Source of the DNA: Zavarzinia sp.
GTDB lineage: Bacteria > Pseudomonadota > Alphaproteobacteria > Zavarziniales > Zavarziniaceae
Length of the DNA: 5,199 bases
Assembly: GCA_028694545.1 (NCBI GenBank)
Contig: JAQVKV010000248.1
Span: 1 to 5,199 of the forward strand
Direction: 5' to 3'
The position numbers and the translations under genes are program-made. Of the stretch, positions 1 to 5,199 are shown one piece after another. The first letter of the stretch is position 1. Each line of letters starts with the position of its first letter. The notes below the pieces were generated by a model. The model saw only the letters and a program-made list of their open reading frames with translations, did no database searches and was not told the DNA's origin.

Positions 1-2
1 TG

Positions 3-131
3 ATTTCAGGCTATGCCGAGGAGCAATTCCGCAAGAGCCTCGACGCCGGCCTCGATTTCACCTTTCTTGGCAAGCCCTTCACCCTGAAGCAGCTCGCCGC
101 GAAGGTGCGTGAGGTGCTTGACCGGAGTTGA
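3..131 (+). CDS. cckA: CckA hybrid histidine kinase, C-terminal end of receiver domain (partial, 5' end outside window)
   Basis: Reading from base 3 gives 42 residues, ISGYAEEQFRKSL... to ...VREVLDRS, then TGA at 129-131. The segment FLGKPFTLKQLAAKVREVL carries the invariant Lys-Pro pair (K24-P25 of the fragment) that closes the active site of response-regulator receiver domains. ISGYAE is the preceding strand and switch region. The wording closely matches the C-terminus of CckA as I recall it. CckA is the membrane hybrid kinase/phosphatase that feeds phosphate through ChpT to CtrA and CpdR in the alphaproteobacterial cell cycle. The position immediately upstream of recA agrees with the gene order seen in many alphaproteobacteria. 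The kinase, PAS and phospho-acceptor Asp regions lie outside the window, so a different hybrid kinase or a stand-alone receiver cannot be fully excluded. The receiver-end assignment itself is secure. Confidence 0.85.
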   Translation: MSGYAEEQFRKSLDAGLDFTFLGKPFTLKQLAAKVREVLDRS

Positions 132-147
132 TTTTGGCGTCGCGGCG

Positions 148-191
148 GAAAGAGAACAAAAGGTGATTGCGAAAGAGAACGAATGAAGTAC
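148..191 (+). promoter_or_regulatory. Candidate tandem imperfect LexA (SOS) boxes upstream of recA
   Basis: The 10-bp direct repeat GAAAGAGAAC occurs at 148-157 and 171-180. Each copy ends in GAAC. Seven bases after each GAAC is a degenerate second half-site: GATT at 165-168 and GTAC at 188-191. The known alphaproteobacterial LexA operator is the direct repeat GAAC-N7-GAAC (or GTTC-N7-GTTC). Thus 154-168 matches two of four bases in the second half and 177-191 matches three of four. The first overlaps the proposed -35 and the second the proposed -10, where a repressor would act. Neither is a perfect operator, so LexA binding is inferred from position and partial match. Confidence 0.45.
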
Positions 192-194
192 ATT
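167..194 (+). promoter_or_regulatory. Candidate sigma-70-type recA promoter
   Basis: TTGCGA (167-172) resembles a -35 TTGACA with 4 of 6 matches. After a 16-base spacer, TACATT (189-194) resembles a -10 TATAAT with 4 of 6 matches. Transcription would begin near 200-203, leaving a leader of about 42-45 bases that contains a perfect palindrome. Both hexamers are imperfect, and GC-rich alphaproteobacterial promoters are hard to call by eye. The assignment rests mainly on the position between cckA and recA and on the overlap with the LexA-like half-sites. Confidence 0.35.
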
Positions 195-198
195 CGTT
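178..198. repeat. 21-bp inverted repeat over the proposed recA -10 region
   Basis: AACGAATG (178-185) and CATTCGTT (191-198) are perfect 8-bp inverted arms separated by AAGTA. The symmetry fits a dimeric regulator site or a short DNA/RNA hairpin. It overlaps the second LexA-like half-site pair and the proposed -10, and it abuts the palindrome at 199-214. No binding protein can be named from the sequence. Confidence 0.6.
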
Positions 199-214
199 GC
201 GGGTTGCAACCCGC
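199..214. repeat. Perfect 16-bp palindrome in the recA leader
   Basis: GCGGGTTGCAACCCGC is exactly its own reverse complement. It lies 15 bases upstream of the recA Shine-Dalgarno and at or just after the predicted transcription start. As DNA it could be an operator for a dimeric regulator. As RNA a fold-back would leave too small a loop for full pairing, so only about the outer six base pairs could form. The palindrome is directly visible; its role is unknown. Confidence 0.7.
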
Positions 215-230
215 CCGGGGCTTTGAAATA

Positions 231-236
231 AGGAGG
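231..236 (+). promoter_or_regulatory. Strong recA ribosome binding site
   Basis: AGGAGG, within TAAGGAGGT (229-237), is a full match to the anti-Shine-Dalgarno core. It lies eight bases before the ATG at 245. This decides the recA start in favour of 245 over the in-frame ATG at 284, which has only an unconvincing purine stretch before it. Confidence 0.9.
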
Positions 237-244
237 TCCAGCTC

Positions 245-1327
245 ATGTCGTCGCCAGCCTTGCGCCTCGTCGGATCGGAAAATATGGACAAGCAGAAAGC
301 ACTCGAAGCCGCTCTCGGGCAGATTGAACGGGCTTTCGGCAAAGGCTCGGTGATGAAGCTCGGCGCGCGCGAAAGCGTGGTCGAGGCGGAGGCGATTTCC
401 ACCGGCTCTCTCGGGCTCGACATCGCGCTCGGCATCGGTGGTCTGCCGCGTGGCCGTATCGTCGAGATCTACGGGCCGGAATCCTCGGGCAAGACCACGC
501 TGGCGCTGCAGGTTGTCGCCAATGCCCAGCGCAAGGGCGGCATCTGCGCCTTCGTCGACGCCGAACACGCGCTTGATCCGACCTATGCGCGCAAGCTCGG
601 CGTCGATGTGGACGAGTTGCTGATCTCCCAGCCCGATACCGGCGAACAGGCGCTCGAGATCGCGGACACGCTGGTCCGTTCCGGCGCTGTCGAGGTGCTG
701 GTGATCGACTCGGTGGCGGCGCTGACGCCGCGTGCCGAACTCGAGGGCGAGATGGGTGATTCCCATGTCGGCCTGCAGGCCCGTCTCATGTCCCAGGCCC
801 TGCGCAAGCTGACCGGCTCGATCTCGAAGACCAACTGCATGGTGATCTTCATCAACCAGATCCGGCAGAAGATCGGCGTCATGTTCGGCAGCCCCGAGAC
901 CACCACCGGCGGCAACGCCCTGAAGTTCTACGCCTCCGTCCGCCTCGACATCCGCCGCATCGGCTCGATCAAGGACAAGGACGAGGTGGTGGGCAACCAG
1001 ACCAAGGTGAAGGTGGTCAAGAACAAGGTGGCGCCGCCGTTCAAGGAATCGCTGTTCGACATCATGTACGGCTGCGGCACCTCGAAGTCGGGCGAACTGA
1101 TCGACCTCGGCATCAAGGCCGGTATCGTCGACAAGTCGGGCTCGTGGTTCTCCTACGACAGCACGCGCATCGGCCAGGGCCGGGAGAACGCCAAGGCGTT
1201 CCTGGAAAGCCATCCCGAGATGGCGGACGAGATCGAGCGGAAAATCCGTGCCAATGCCGGCATCGTTTCCGCCGCCATGACCGGCGCGCCCGAGGCGGAC
1301 GCCGAAGGCGACGAGAGCGACGCCTGA
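245..1327 (+). CDS. recA: RecA recombinase
   Basis: This 360-residue protein is a full-length RecA, the ATP-dependent recombinase that forms filaments on single-stranded DNA, drives homologous strand exchange and stimulates LexA self-cleavage in the SOS response. Visible elements are: an N-terminal oligomerisation helix ([22 protein letters not shown] from residue 14); Walker A GPESSGKT at 77-84 with K83; the catalytic glutamate in VDAEHALDP (E107); Walker B VLVIDS at 151-156; the L1 loop with [14 protein letters not shown] at 167-180; the L2 region from [10 protein letters not shown] (202-211) to the TTTGGNA segment, including the switch glutamine Q205; and an acidic tail ending DAEGDESDA. 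Key residues sit 11 positions later than in E. coli RecA because of an N-terminal extension. The leading MSSPALRLV resembles the extension in other alphaproteobacterial RecA proteins. The gene is followed convergently by another gene after 34 bases, so it is probably monocistronic. alaS does not follow. Confidence 0.99.
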   Translation: MSSPALRLVGSENMDKQKALEAALGQIERAFGKGSVMKLGARESVVEAEAISTGSLGLDIALGIGGLPRGRIVEIYGPESSGKTTLALQVVANAQRKGGICAFVDAEHALDPTYARKLGVDVDELLISQPDTGEQALEIADTLVRSGAVEVLVIDSVAALTPRAELEGEMGDSHVGLQARLMSQALRKLTGSISKTNCMVIFINQIRQKIGVMFGSPETTTGGNALKFYASVRLDIRRIGSIKDKDEVVGNQTKVKVVKNKVAPPFKESLFDIMYGCGTSKSGELIDLGIKAGIVDKSGSWFSYDSTRIGQGRENAKAFLESHPEMADEIERKIRANAGIVSAAMTGAPEADAEGDESDA

Positions 1328-1368
1328 GGTTCTCGTTCTCCGGCCCTCAGGTCCCCCGTCCTCAGGCG
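1321..1368. terminator. Inverted repeat joining the convergent 3' ends of recA and the isomerase gene; possible bidirectional terminator
   Basis: CGCCTGAGG (1321-1329) and CCTCAGGCG (1360-1368) are perfect 9-bp inverted arms. Each arm contains the stop codon of one of the two facing genes. A third copy, CCTCAGG at 1345-1351, lets the left arm form a shorter 7-bp hairpin with a 15-base loop. CCCCG (1354-1358) can also pair with CGGGG (1367-1371) around an 8-base loop. No T-rich tract follows on either strand, so this is not a classical intrinsic terminator. The location between convergent genes is the main reason to suggest termination. Confidence 0.35.
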
Positions 1369-1967
1369 GGGCGCCCGAGGGCTGAACGCACGAGATCCAG
1401 CCGGTCGTTGCCGAAATACATGTCGTCGCCGTCGACGAACATGGTGGGGGAGCCAAAGCCGCCCCTTGCCACCAGTTCCTCCGTATTGGCGCGCAGGCGC
1501 TGTTTGAGATCGTCGCCCGCGATCGCCGCGAAGAAGGCATCGACGGGCAGGTCCACCGCCTCGGCGACCGACGCGAGCACCGCGTCTTGCGAAATATCCT
1601 CGAGGCGGCCCCAGTAGGCTTCGAACAGGGCACTGGCATAGGGCACGAGCTTGCCTTCGGCCTCCGCGAAGAAGCAGCCGCGCATCGCCTTCACGCTGTT
1701 CACGGGAAAGACCGGGGGCTGGCCGATGGTGACGCCGACTTGACCGGCCCAGTCCTGCATGTCCTTGAGGTAATAGCGCTGCTTGACCGGATTCGGATGG
1801 GCGCGGGCGGCGTAGACCGTGTCGTTCACCGCGTTGAAGACGCCGCCGACCAGGATCGGCCGATAGACGAGCTCGGCGCCACCCGCCTGCGCCACCGCTT
1901 CGATCCTCATGAAGGCGAGATAGGTCCAGGGGCTGGAGACGTCGAAGAAGAATTCGAGGCGCTTCAT
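1362..1967 (-). CDS. 2-hydroxychromene-2-carboxylate isomerase-like protein (DsbA/kappa-GST fold)
   Basis: The 201-residue product, starting MKRLEFFFDVSSPWTYLA, has the form of the HCCA isomerase family. The naphthalene-pathway member NahD uses glutathione to isomerise 2-hydroxychromene-2-carboxylate to the benzylidenepyruvate. Family signs are: the first strand FFFDVSSPW with S11/S12 where NahD has its glutathione-contacting serine; the PPVFPVNSVKAMRG segment at 84-97; YWGRLEDIS at 118-126; and the C-terminal thioredoxin-fold strand GFGSPTMFVDGDDMYFGNDRLD (170-191) with the expected cis-proline P174. Length is normal for the family. The start at 1967 is preceded by GGGGGAAA on the coding strand (1980-1973), a reasonable ribosome site. 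An in-frame start at 2150 would add 61 arginine-rich residues unlike the family, and I reject it. The protein has no signal peptide and is probably cytoplasmic. It converges with recA and diverges from a glutathione transferase. The family is certain; the substrate is not, since many members sit outside naphthalene pathways. Confidence 0.92.
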   Translation of the reverse strand: MKRLEFFFDVSSPWTYLAFMRIEAVAQAGGAELVYRPILVGGVFNAVNDTVYAARAHPNPVKQRYYLKDMQDWAGQVGVTIGQPPVFPVNSVKAMRGCFFAEAEGKLVPYASALFEAYWGRLEDISQDAVLASVAEAVDLPVDAFFAAIAGDDLKQRLRANTEELVARGGFGSPTMFVDGDDMYFGNDRLDLVRSALGRPA

Positions 1968-2161
1968 GATCGTTTCCCCCGGCTTGTGCTCTTTTCCTGA
2001 TGGTGCCACCCTTCGGCCGCGAACCCCATGCCCATAAAAGCCGGCCGTCAACAAATGCAGGCCCGGAACAGGAGTGAGGCGGTGACGACGGGACGGGAAG
2101 GGGGCATGCCGATATCTCTTGCCGCCGGTCACGCCACGTTTGATCCGCACGAGGTTCCCCC
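1968..2161. promoter_or_regulatory. Divergent intergenic region between the isomerase and GST genes
   Basis: These 194 bases separate two divergent starts and must contain promoters for both directions unless transcription enters from elsewhere. On the minus strand TTGACG (2051-2046) matches a -35 at 5 of 6, but no good -10 follows at the normal distance. On the plus strand no convincing hexamer pair is visible. GAGG (2151-2154), seven bases before the ATG at 2162, is the probable ribosome site of the GST gene. GGGGG (1980-1976) is that of the isomerase. Short palindromes such as GCATGC and GATATC are present, but nothing long enough to call an operator. Confidence 0.45.
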
Positions 2162-2788
2162 ATGAGCGAAACGGTCACCCTCTACACCAATCCCATGTCC
2201 CGGGGCCGCATCGCCCGCTGGATGCTGGAGGAGACGGGCGTTCCCTACGATGTCCGTCTGCTCGATTACGGCACCACCATGAAGGCGCCGGACTATCTGG
2301 CGATCAATCCCATGGGCAAGGTGCCGGCGCTCGTGCATGGCACCACGGTGGTCACCGAAGCCGCCGCCATCTGTGCCTATCTGGCCGATGCCTTCCCGGC
2401 CGCTGGTCTGGCGCCGCCGTCCACGGATTCGCGGCGGGGGCCTTATTATCGCTGGCTCTTCTTCGCGGCGGGTCCGATCGAGGCGGCCGTGACCGACCGC
2501 GCCCTTGGCATCCAGGTGCCGGCGGACAAGCGCGTCATGGTCGGTTACGGTGATTACGACGCCATGCTGAACGCGCTGGAAGGGGCCGTCTCCGGTGGCG
2601 ACTATATCCTCGGCGACATGTTCAGCGCGGCCGACGTTTATCTGGGGGCTCAGATCGGCTGGGGCCTGCAATTCGGCACGATCGAAAGGCGCCCCGCTTT
2701 CGAGACTTATTGGGCAAGGCTCGAGCAACGTCCGGCATGGCGGCGCGCCAACGCTCTTGACGATGCGCTGGCGGCGGGACGGGCATGA
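2162..2788 (+). CDS. Glutathione S-transferase family protein
   Basis: A 208-residue cytosolic GST. Residues 1-80 form the thioredoxin-like domain: the first strand VTLYTNPMSRGRIARWMLEE places S13 at the start of helix 1, the catalytic position of Ser-type GSTs. The NPMGKVPAL loop (49-57) supplies the cis-proline P55. TEAAAICAYLAD (65-76) is the helix that holds the glutathione gamma-glutamyl group, with E66 followed by Ala instead of the commoner Ser. Residues 90-208 form the all-helical domain, with the N-capping box GDMFSAADVYLG (151-162) typical of the fold. Length is normal. The family adds glutathione to electrophiles or uses it in reductive or isomerising chemistry; the substrate here is unknown. 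The ATG at 2162 is chosen for its GAGG site and for starting just before the first strand. The stop overlaps the next start (ATGA), so the two genes are probably co-transcribed and translationally coupled. Confidence 0.95.
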   Translation: MSETVTLYTNPMSRGRIARWMLEETGVPYDVRLLDYGTTMKAPDYLAINPMGKVPALVHGTTVVTEAAAICAYLADAFPAAGLAPPSTDSRRGPYYRWLFFAAGPIEAAVTDRALGIQVPADKRVMVGYGDYDAMLNALEGAVSGGDYILGDMFSAADVYLGAQIGWGLQFGTIERRPAFETYWARLEQRPAWRRANALDDALAAGRA

Positions 2789-3783
2789 ACCTGCCGCCGC
2801 TCTCCGTGCTCGATCAGTCGCCGATCCGCTTCGGCGGCACGCCGGCCCAGGCAATCGCGGAGACGATCGAACTCGCCCGGCGGGCCGAGGCGCTGGGCTA
2901 CAAGCGTTTCTGGTGCGCGGAACATCATTCGACGGCGGCCTTTGCCGGCTCGATCCCGGAAGTGCTCATCGGCCATCTGGCCGATCGTACCAGCCGGATC
3001 CGGCTCGGCACCGGCGGCGTCATGCTGTCTCATTACGCACCGCTCAAGGTCGCGGAAGCCTTCCGCATGCTCGAGACCCTGCATCCCGGGCGTATCGACC
3101 TCGGCCTCGGCCGGGCGCCGGGGGGCGACCAGCTCTCGAGTGCCGCGCTGCGCAGCGGGCCGACCGCCTATGGCCCTGAGGTGTTTCCGGAGCAGCTTGT
3201 CGATCTCTGCGCTTTCCTGCGTGGCAATGTGGCGCCGGAGCATCCCTTCGCCAAGGTCCGCGCCCAACCTCAGGGGCCGACCACGCCGGACGTCTGGCTG
3301 CTGGGCTCGGGCGGGGATTCGGCGGCCTATGCCGGGGCGCTCGGGGCCGGCTTCGCCTACGCCCATTTCATCAATCCGGACAATCTGCGTCAGGCGGTTG
3401 AAACCTACCGGCGCAGCTTTCGTCCTGGTCTTGGCGAGAAGCCCCGCGTCATGCTGGCGGTCTTCGCCCTTGCCGCCGACACGGCGGAAGAGGCGCGCGT
3501 CCTCGCCCGTACCCGGGATGTCTGGGTGCTCAACCTGCTTTCGGGGCGGGACATTCCTTTCCCTTCGCCGGACGCGGTCGATTTCGATAGTCTGCCCGAC
3601 GCCGCGCGCCAGCGCCTCGCCCTCGTCGCCGCGCGCGGCGTCGCCGGCGACGTGGCGACGGTGAAGGCCCGGCTGAAGGCCATGGCCGACAGTGTCGACG
3701 CGGACGAGTTGATGATCGTCACCATCACCTTCGACTTCGCCGCAAGGCTCCGTTCCTACGAACTGCTCGCGCCAGCGGGGTGA
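2785..3783 (+). CDS. LLM-class flavin-dependent oxidoreductase, MsnO8-like
   Basis: This 332-residue protein belongs to the bacterial luciferase-like superfamily of TIM-barrel enzymes that use reduced FMN or F420 for monooxygenation or hydride transfer. Recognisable segments are LSVLDQSPI (6-14), LARRAEALGYKRFWCAEHH (30-48), RIRLGTGGVMLSHYAPLKVAE (71-91), LHPGRIDLGLGRAPGG (99-114) and WLLGSGGDSA (171-180). The last lies where the family's cofactor phosphate is commonly bound. The SVLDQSPI start and the HYAPLKVAE block fit the MsnO8 subgroup, named after a protein of mensacarcin biosynthesis; most members have no assigned substrate. Length is typical. The ATG is embedded in the GST stop (ATGA, 2785-2788) with only a weak GGCGGGAC upstream, so translation probably depends on coupling to the GST. 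A separate flavin reductase would be expected if this is a true monooxygenase, and none is in the window. FMN is the likelier cofactor in an alphaproteobacterium, but this is inference. Confidence 0.93.
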   Translation: MNLPPLSVLDQSPIRFGGTPAQAIAETIELARRAEALGYKRFWCAEHHSTAAFAGSIPEVLIGHLADRTSRIRLGTGGVMLSHYAPLKVAEAFRMLETLHPGRIDLGLGRAPGGDQLSSAALRSGPTAYGPEVFPEQLVDLCAFLRGNVAPEHPFAKVRAQPQGPTTPDVWLLGSGGDSAAYAGALGAGFAYAHFINPDNLRQAVETYRRSFRPGLGEKPRVMLAVFALAADTAEEARVLARTRDVWVLNLLSGRDIPFPSPDAVDFDSLPDAARQRLALVAARGVAGDVATVKARLKAMADSVDADELMIVTITFDFAARLRSYELLAPAG

Positions 3784-3811
3784 GGATCCGCCGGGGAAGG
3801 CTCCGCACGTC
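3784..3811. other. Short convergent gap between the LLM oxidoreductase and eutC
   Basis: Only 28 bases lie between the two facing stop codons. There is no stem with a following T-tract on either strand. Termination may be factor-dependent, or the transcripts may overlap at their 3' ends. Confidence 0.5.
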
Positions 3812-4615
3812 TCAATCGCCGCCAAGCACCATCGTCGCGGCGCGGGCGGCGGCTTCGAGTTCCGCCCCGGATTCCTCCTTGAGATCGATACCGGAGAGTT
3901 CCCGGCGCAGCGCTTCGCGCGCCAGCCAGGCGATCTTGAAGGCGGCATCCGCCGGGGGCAGCCCGTCCGGGCGGATGTTGGAGATGCAGTTGCGCGCCGA
4001 ATCGGCCAGGCCTTCGCGCGGGCGATAGGTGATGTAACAGCCAAGCGAGTCCGCCGAGGTCAGGCCCGGCCGCTCCCCGATCAGAACGATGACGAGTTCC
4101 GCCTTCAAGGCGGCGCCGATGGGGTCGCCCACCGCGACCCGTCCCTGCTCGACCACCACCACCGCATCGATCGGATTGCCGTCCTGGACAAGGCGTGGGG
4201 CCAGGGCATCGAGGGCCGGCAGGACATTGGCGTCGACCGCCGCGGCCGACAGGCCGTCGGCGACGACGACGACAACCCGGCACGGGCCGAGCGTCCGGGC
4301 CAGTTCCTCTCCCTGCTCAGGGGCTATGCGCCGGCCAAGGTCCGGCCGGCGGACATAGGTTGCCCGATCGCCGGCGAGGCTGGCGGCGATGGCGGTCCGG
4401 AAGCCCCTTGCCTCCAGTTCGGCGAGCAGACGGTCCTTGTCGATCGCCGACCATACGGCGTCGCGGGCCCGGGCGTGATCCAGGGTGAACTTCAGGTGCG
4501 CGGCGGTGGGCAGGGCACTGCCCGCCCGGCCAAGGGCGACGCGCGCTGCCGTGTGTCGGCGCAAACCCGCCAGCGTGGGCGAGGCGGGCACCAGAGCGTC
4601 GTCTTCCCGGCTCAT
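3812..4615 (-). CDS. eutC: Ethanolamine ammonia-lyase small subunit EutC
   Basis: The 267-residue product is the light chain of ethanolamine ammonia-lyase, which with EutB and adenosylcobalamin converts ethanolamine to acetaldehyde and ammonia. Conserved blocks are: ARVALGRAGSALPTAAHLKFTLDHARARDAV (24-54), which begins the core domain; CRVVVVVADGLSAAAVDANV (112-131); VAVGDPIGAAL (160-170); LVIVLIGERPGLTSADSLGCYITYRPR (174-200); and ARNCISNIRPDGLPPADAA (207-225). These are the most constant parts of the family, and the central and C-terminal blocks contribute to the cobalamin-binding face. Length is within the family range and no key block is missing. The start at 4615 overlaps the eutB stop (ATGA on the coding strand), so the two subunits are likely coupled for stoichiometric synthesis. 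The short N-terminus before the core is poorly conserved in the family. The gene ends convergently with the LLM oxidoreductase gene, so eutC is last in its operon. Confidence 0.97.
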   Translation of the reverse strand: MSREDDALVPASPTLAGLRRHTAARVALGRAGSALPTAAHLKFTLDHARARDAVWSAIDKDRLLAELEARGFRTAIAASLAGDRATYVRRPDLGRRIAPEQGEELARTLGPCRVVVVVADGLSAAAVDANVLPALDALAPRLVQDGNPIDAVVVVEQGRVAVGDPIGAALKAELVIVLIGERPGLTSADSLGCYITYRPREGLADSARNCISNIRPDGLPPADAAFKIAWLAREALRRELSGIDLKEESGAELEAAARAATMVLGGD

Positions 4616-5199
4616 TCGGCGGCATCCAGATGGCGGGTGAGGGCGGCGAGCCCGTCCTTGCCGAGCAGGGCCCGGGGTTCCGGCACCAGATGGCCCGCGC
4701 CGTCGGTCAGGCCGACGTCCGCCAGCCAGGCCTCGAACTCAGGGGCGCGGCGTCGGCCGGTGATCTCCCGCGCGCTCAGGGCGTCGTGATAAGACAGGCT
4801 CTGGTAGTTCAGCATGACATCGTCCGCGCCGGGTACGGTGATGACGAAATTCACTCCGGCCTCGACGAGCAGCAGCAGCAGGGCATCCATGTCGTCCTGA
4901 TCCGCGTCGCAATGGTTGGTGTAGCAGACGTCCACCCCCATCGGCAGGCCCAGCATCTTGCCGCAGAAATGATCCTCCAGGCCGGCACGCGTGATCTCCT
5001 TGCCGTTGTAGAGATATTCGGGACCGATGAAGCCGACCACCGTATTGACCAGCAGGGGCTCGAACTTGCGGGCGACGGCATAGGCCCGTGCCTCCATCGT
5101 CTGCTGGTCGACGCCGTGATGGGCATTGGCGGAAAGCGCCGCGCCTTGCCCGGTCTCGAAATACATGACGTTCCGCCCGACCGTGCCCCGGCCGAGCGA
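4612..5199 (-). CDS. eutB: Ethanolamine ammonia-lyase large subunit EutB, C-terminal part (5' end beyond right edge)
   Basis: Reading on the minus strand from base 5199 gives 195 residues and a TGA at 4614-4612, with no start inside the fragment that fits the family. The internal ATG at 5166 is an interior methionine, because the preceding codons encode SLGRGTVGRNV and flow into VMYFETGQG. EutB is the catalytic TIM-barrel subunit. Visible family blocks are YFETGQGAALSA (13-24 of the fragment), including the glutamate that in the E. coli enzyme (E287) contacts the substrate amine. Others are FIGPEYLYNGKEITRAGLEDHFCGK (57-81), CYTNHCDADQDD (92-103) and PGADDVMLNYQS (123-134), whose aspartate corresponds to the substrate-binding D362 of E. 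coli by recalled alignment. The C-terminus runs about ten residues longer than I recall for E. coli. About the first 250-270 residues, and any permease or regulator upstream, are outside the window. Confidence 0.97.
   Translation of the reverse strand, partial: SLGRGTVGRNVMYFETGQGAALSANAHHGVDQQTMEARAYAVARKFEPLLVNTVVGFIGPEYLYNGKEITRAGLEDHFCGKMLGLPMGVDVCYTNHCDADQDDMDALLLLLVEAGVNFVITVPGADDVMLNYQSLSYHDALSAREITGRRRAPEFEAWLADVGLTDGAGHLVPEPRALLGKDGLAALTRHLDAAE

Noticed and set aside
284..1327. A shorter recA start at the internal ATG at 284.
   Set aside because: AGGAGG at 231-236 is ideally spaced for 245, and the extra 13 residues resemble the N-terminus of other alphaproteobacterial RecA proteins.
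11..1639. A 542-codon open frame on the minus strand, antisense to recA.
   Set aside because: recA is unmistakable on the other strand. The antisense translation is low-complexity and rich in Arg, Ala, His and Asp, as expected from third-position GC bias, and it also runs through the isomerase gene and the recA control region.
2111..2116. GATATC and GCATGC palindromes in the divergent intergenic region as an operator.
   Set aside because: Six-base palindromes are expected by chance in a region of this size, and no longer symmetry surrounds them.
1968..2150. A 61-residue N-terminal extension of the isomerase, starting at 2150.
   Set aside because: The extension is arginine-rich and unlike the family. 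The ATG at 1967 starts exactly at the first strand and has a GGGGGAAA site in front of it.
2707..4044. A 445-codon open frame on the minus strand, antisense to the LLM oxidoreductase.
   Set aside because: It covers a clearly recognisable flavin oxidoreductase gene and part of eutC, and has no domain I recognise. It is explained by GC-rich codon bias.
4612..5166. A complete 184-residue gene starting at the ATG at 5166.
   Set aside because: The frame stays open to the edge, and the methionine is the interior residue of the EutB block NVMYFETGQG. The gene is truncated by the window, not short.

Overview
The window is GC-rich, densely coding DNA from an alphaproteobacterium. The main evidence is at the left end. 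The last 42 codons of a receiver domain closely resembling the C-terminus of the cell-cycle hybrid kinase CckA sit directly upstream of a complete recA, and cckA-recA is a familiar alphaproteobacterial gene order. The sequence does not let me name the genus. No tRNA, rRNA, insertion sequence, CRISPR array or phage gene is visible.

Layout from left to right: (1) 3-131, end of cckA (+). (2) 132-244, recA control region, with two imperfect alphaproteobacterial LexA-type half-site pairs, a plausible sigma-70 promoter, a 21-bp inverted repeat, a perfect 16-bp palindrome and a strong Shine-Dalgarno. (3) 245-1327, recA (+). (4) 1362-1967, a 2-hydroxychromene-2-carboxylate isomerase-like DsbA-fold protein (-), convergent with recA. 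(5) 1968-2161, divergent intergenic region. (6) 2162-2788, a glutathione S-transferase (+), and 2785-3783, a luciferase-like (LLM) flavin-dependent oxidoreductase of the MsnO8-like group (+), overlapping by ATGA. (7) 3812-4615, eutC, and 4612 to the right edge, the C-terminal 195 codons of eutB (both -), also overlapping by ATGA. They encode the small and large subunits of adenosylcobalamin-dependent ethanolamine ammonia-lyase.

Functionally the window joins three unrelated blocks. The first is a conserved cell-cycle and DNA-repair locus. The second is a small divergent redox/glutathione cluster: two thioredoxin-fold proteins of glutathione-using families plus a flavin oxidoreductase, which suggests catabolism or detoxification of an unidentified, perhaps aromatic, compound. 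The third is an ethanolamine catabolic operon that runs out of the window. alaS, which often follows recA in alphaproteobacteria, is absent here.

I see no strong case for a previously undescribed system. The points most worth checking are the palindromic recA leader and the uncharacterised GST-LLM-isomerase cluster.
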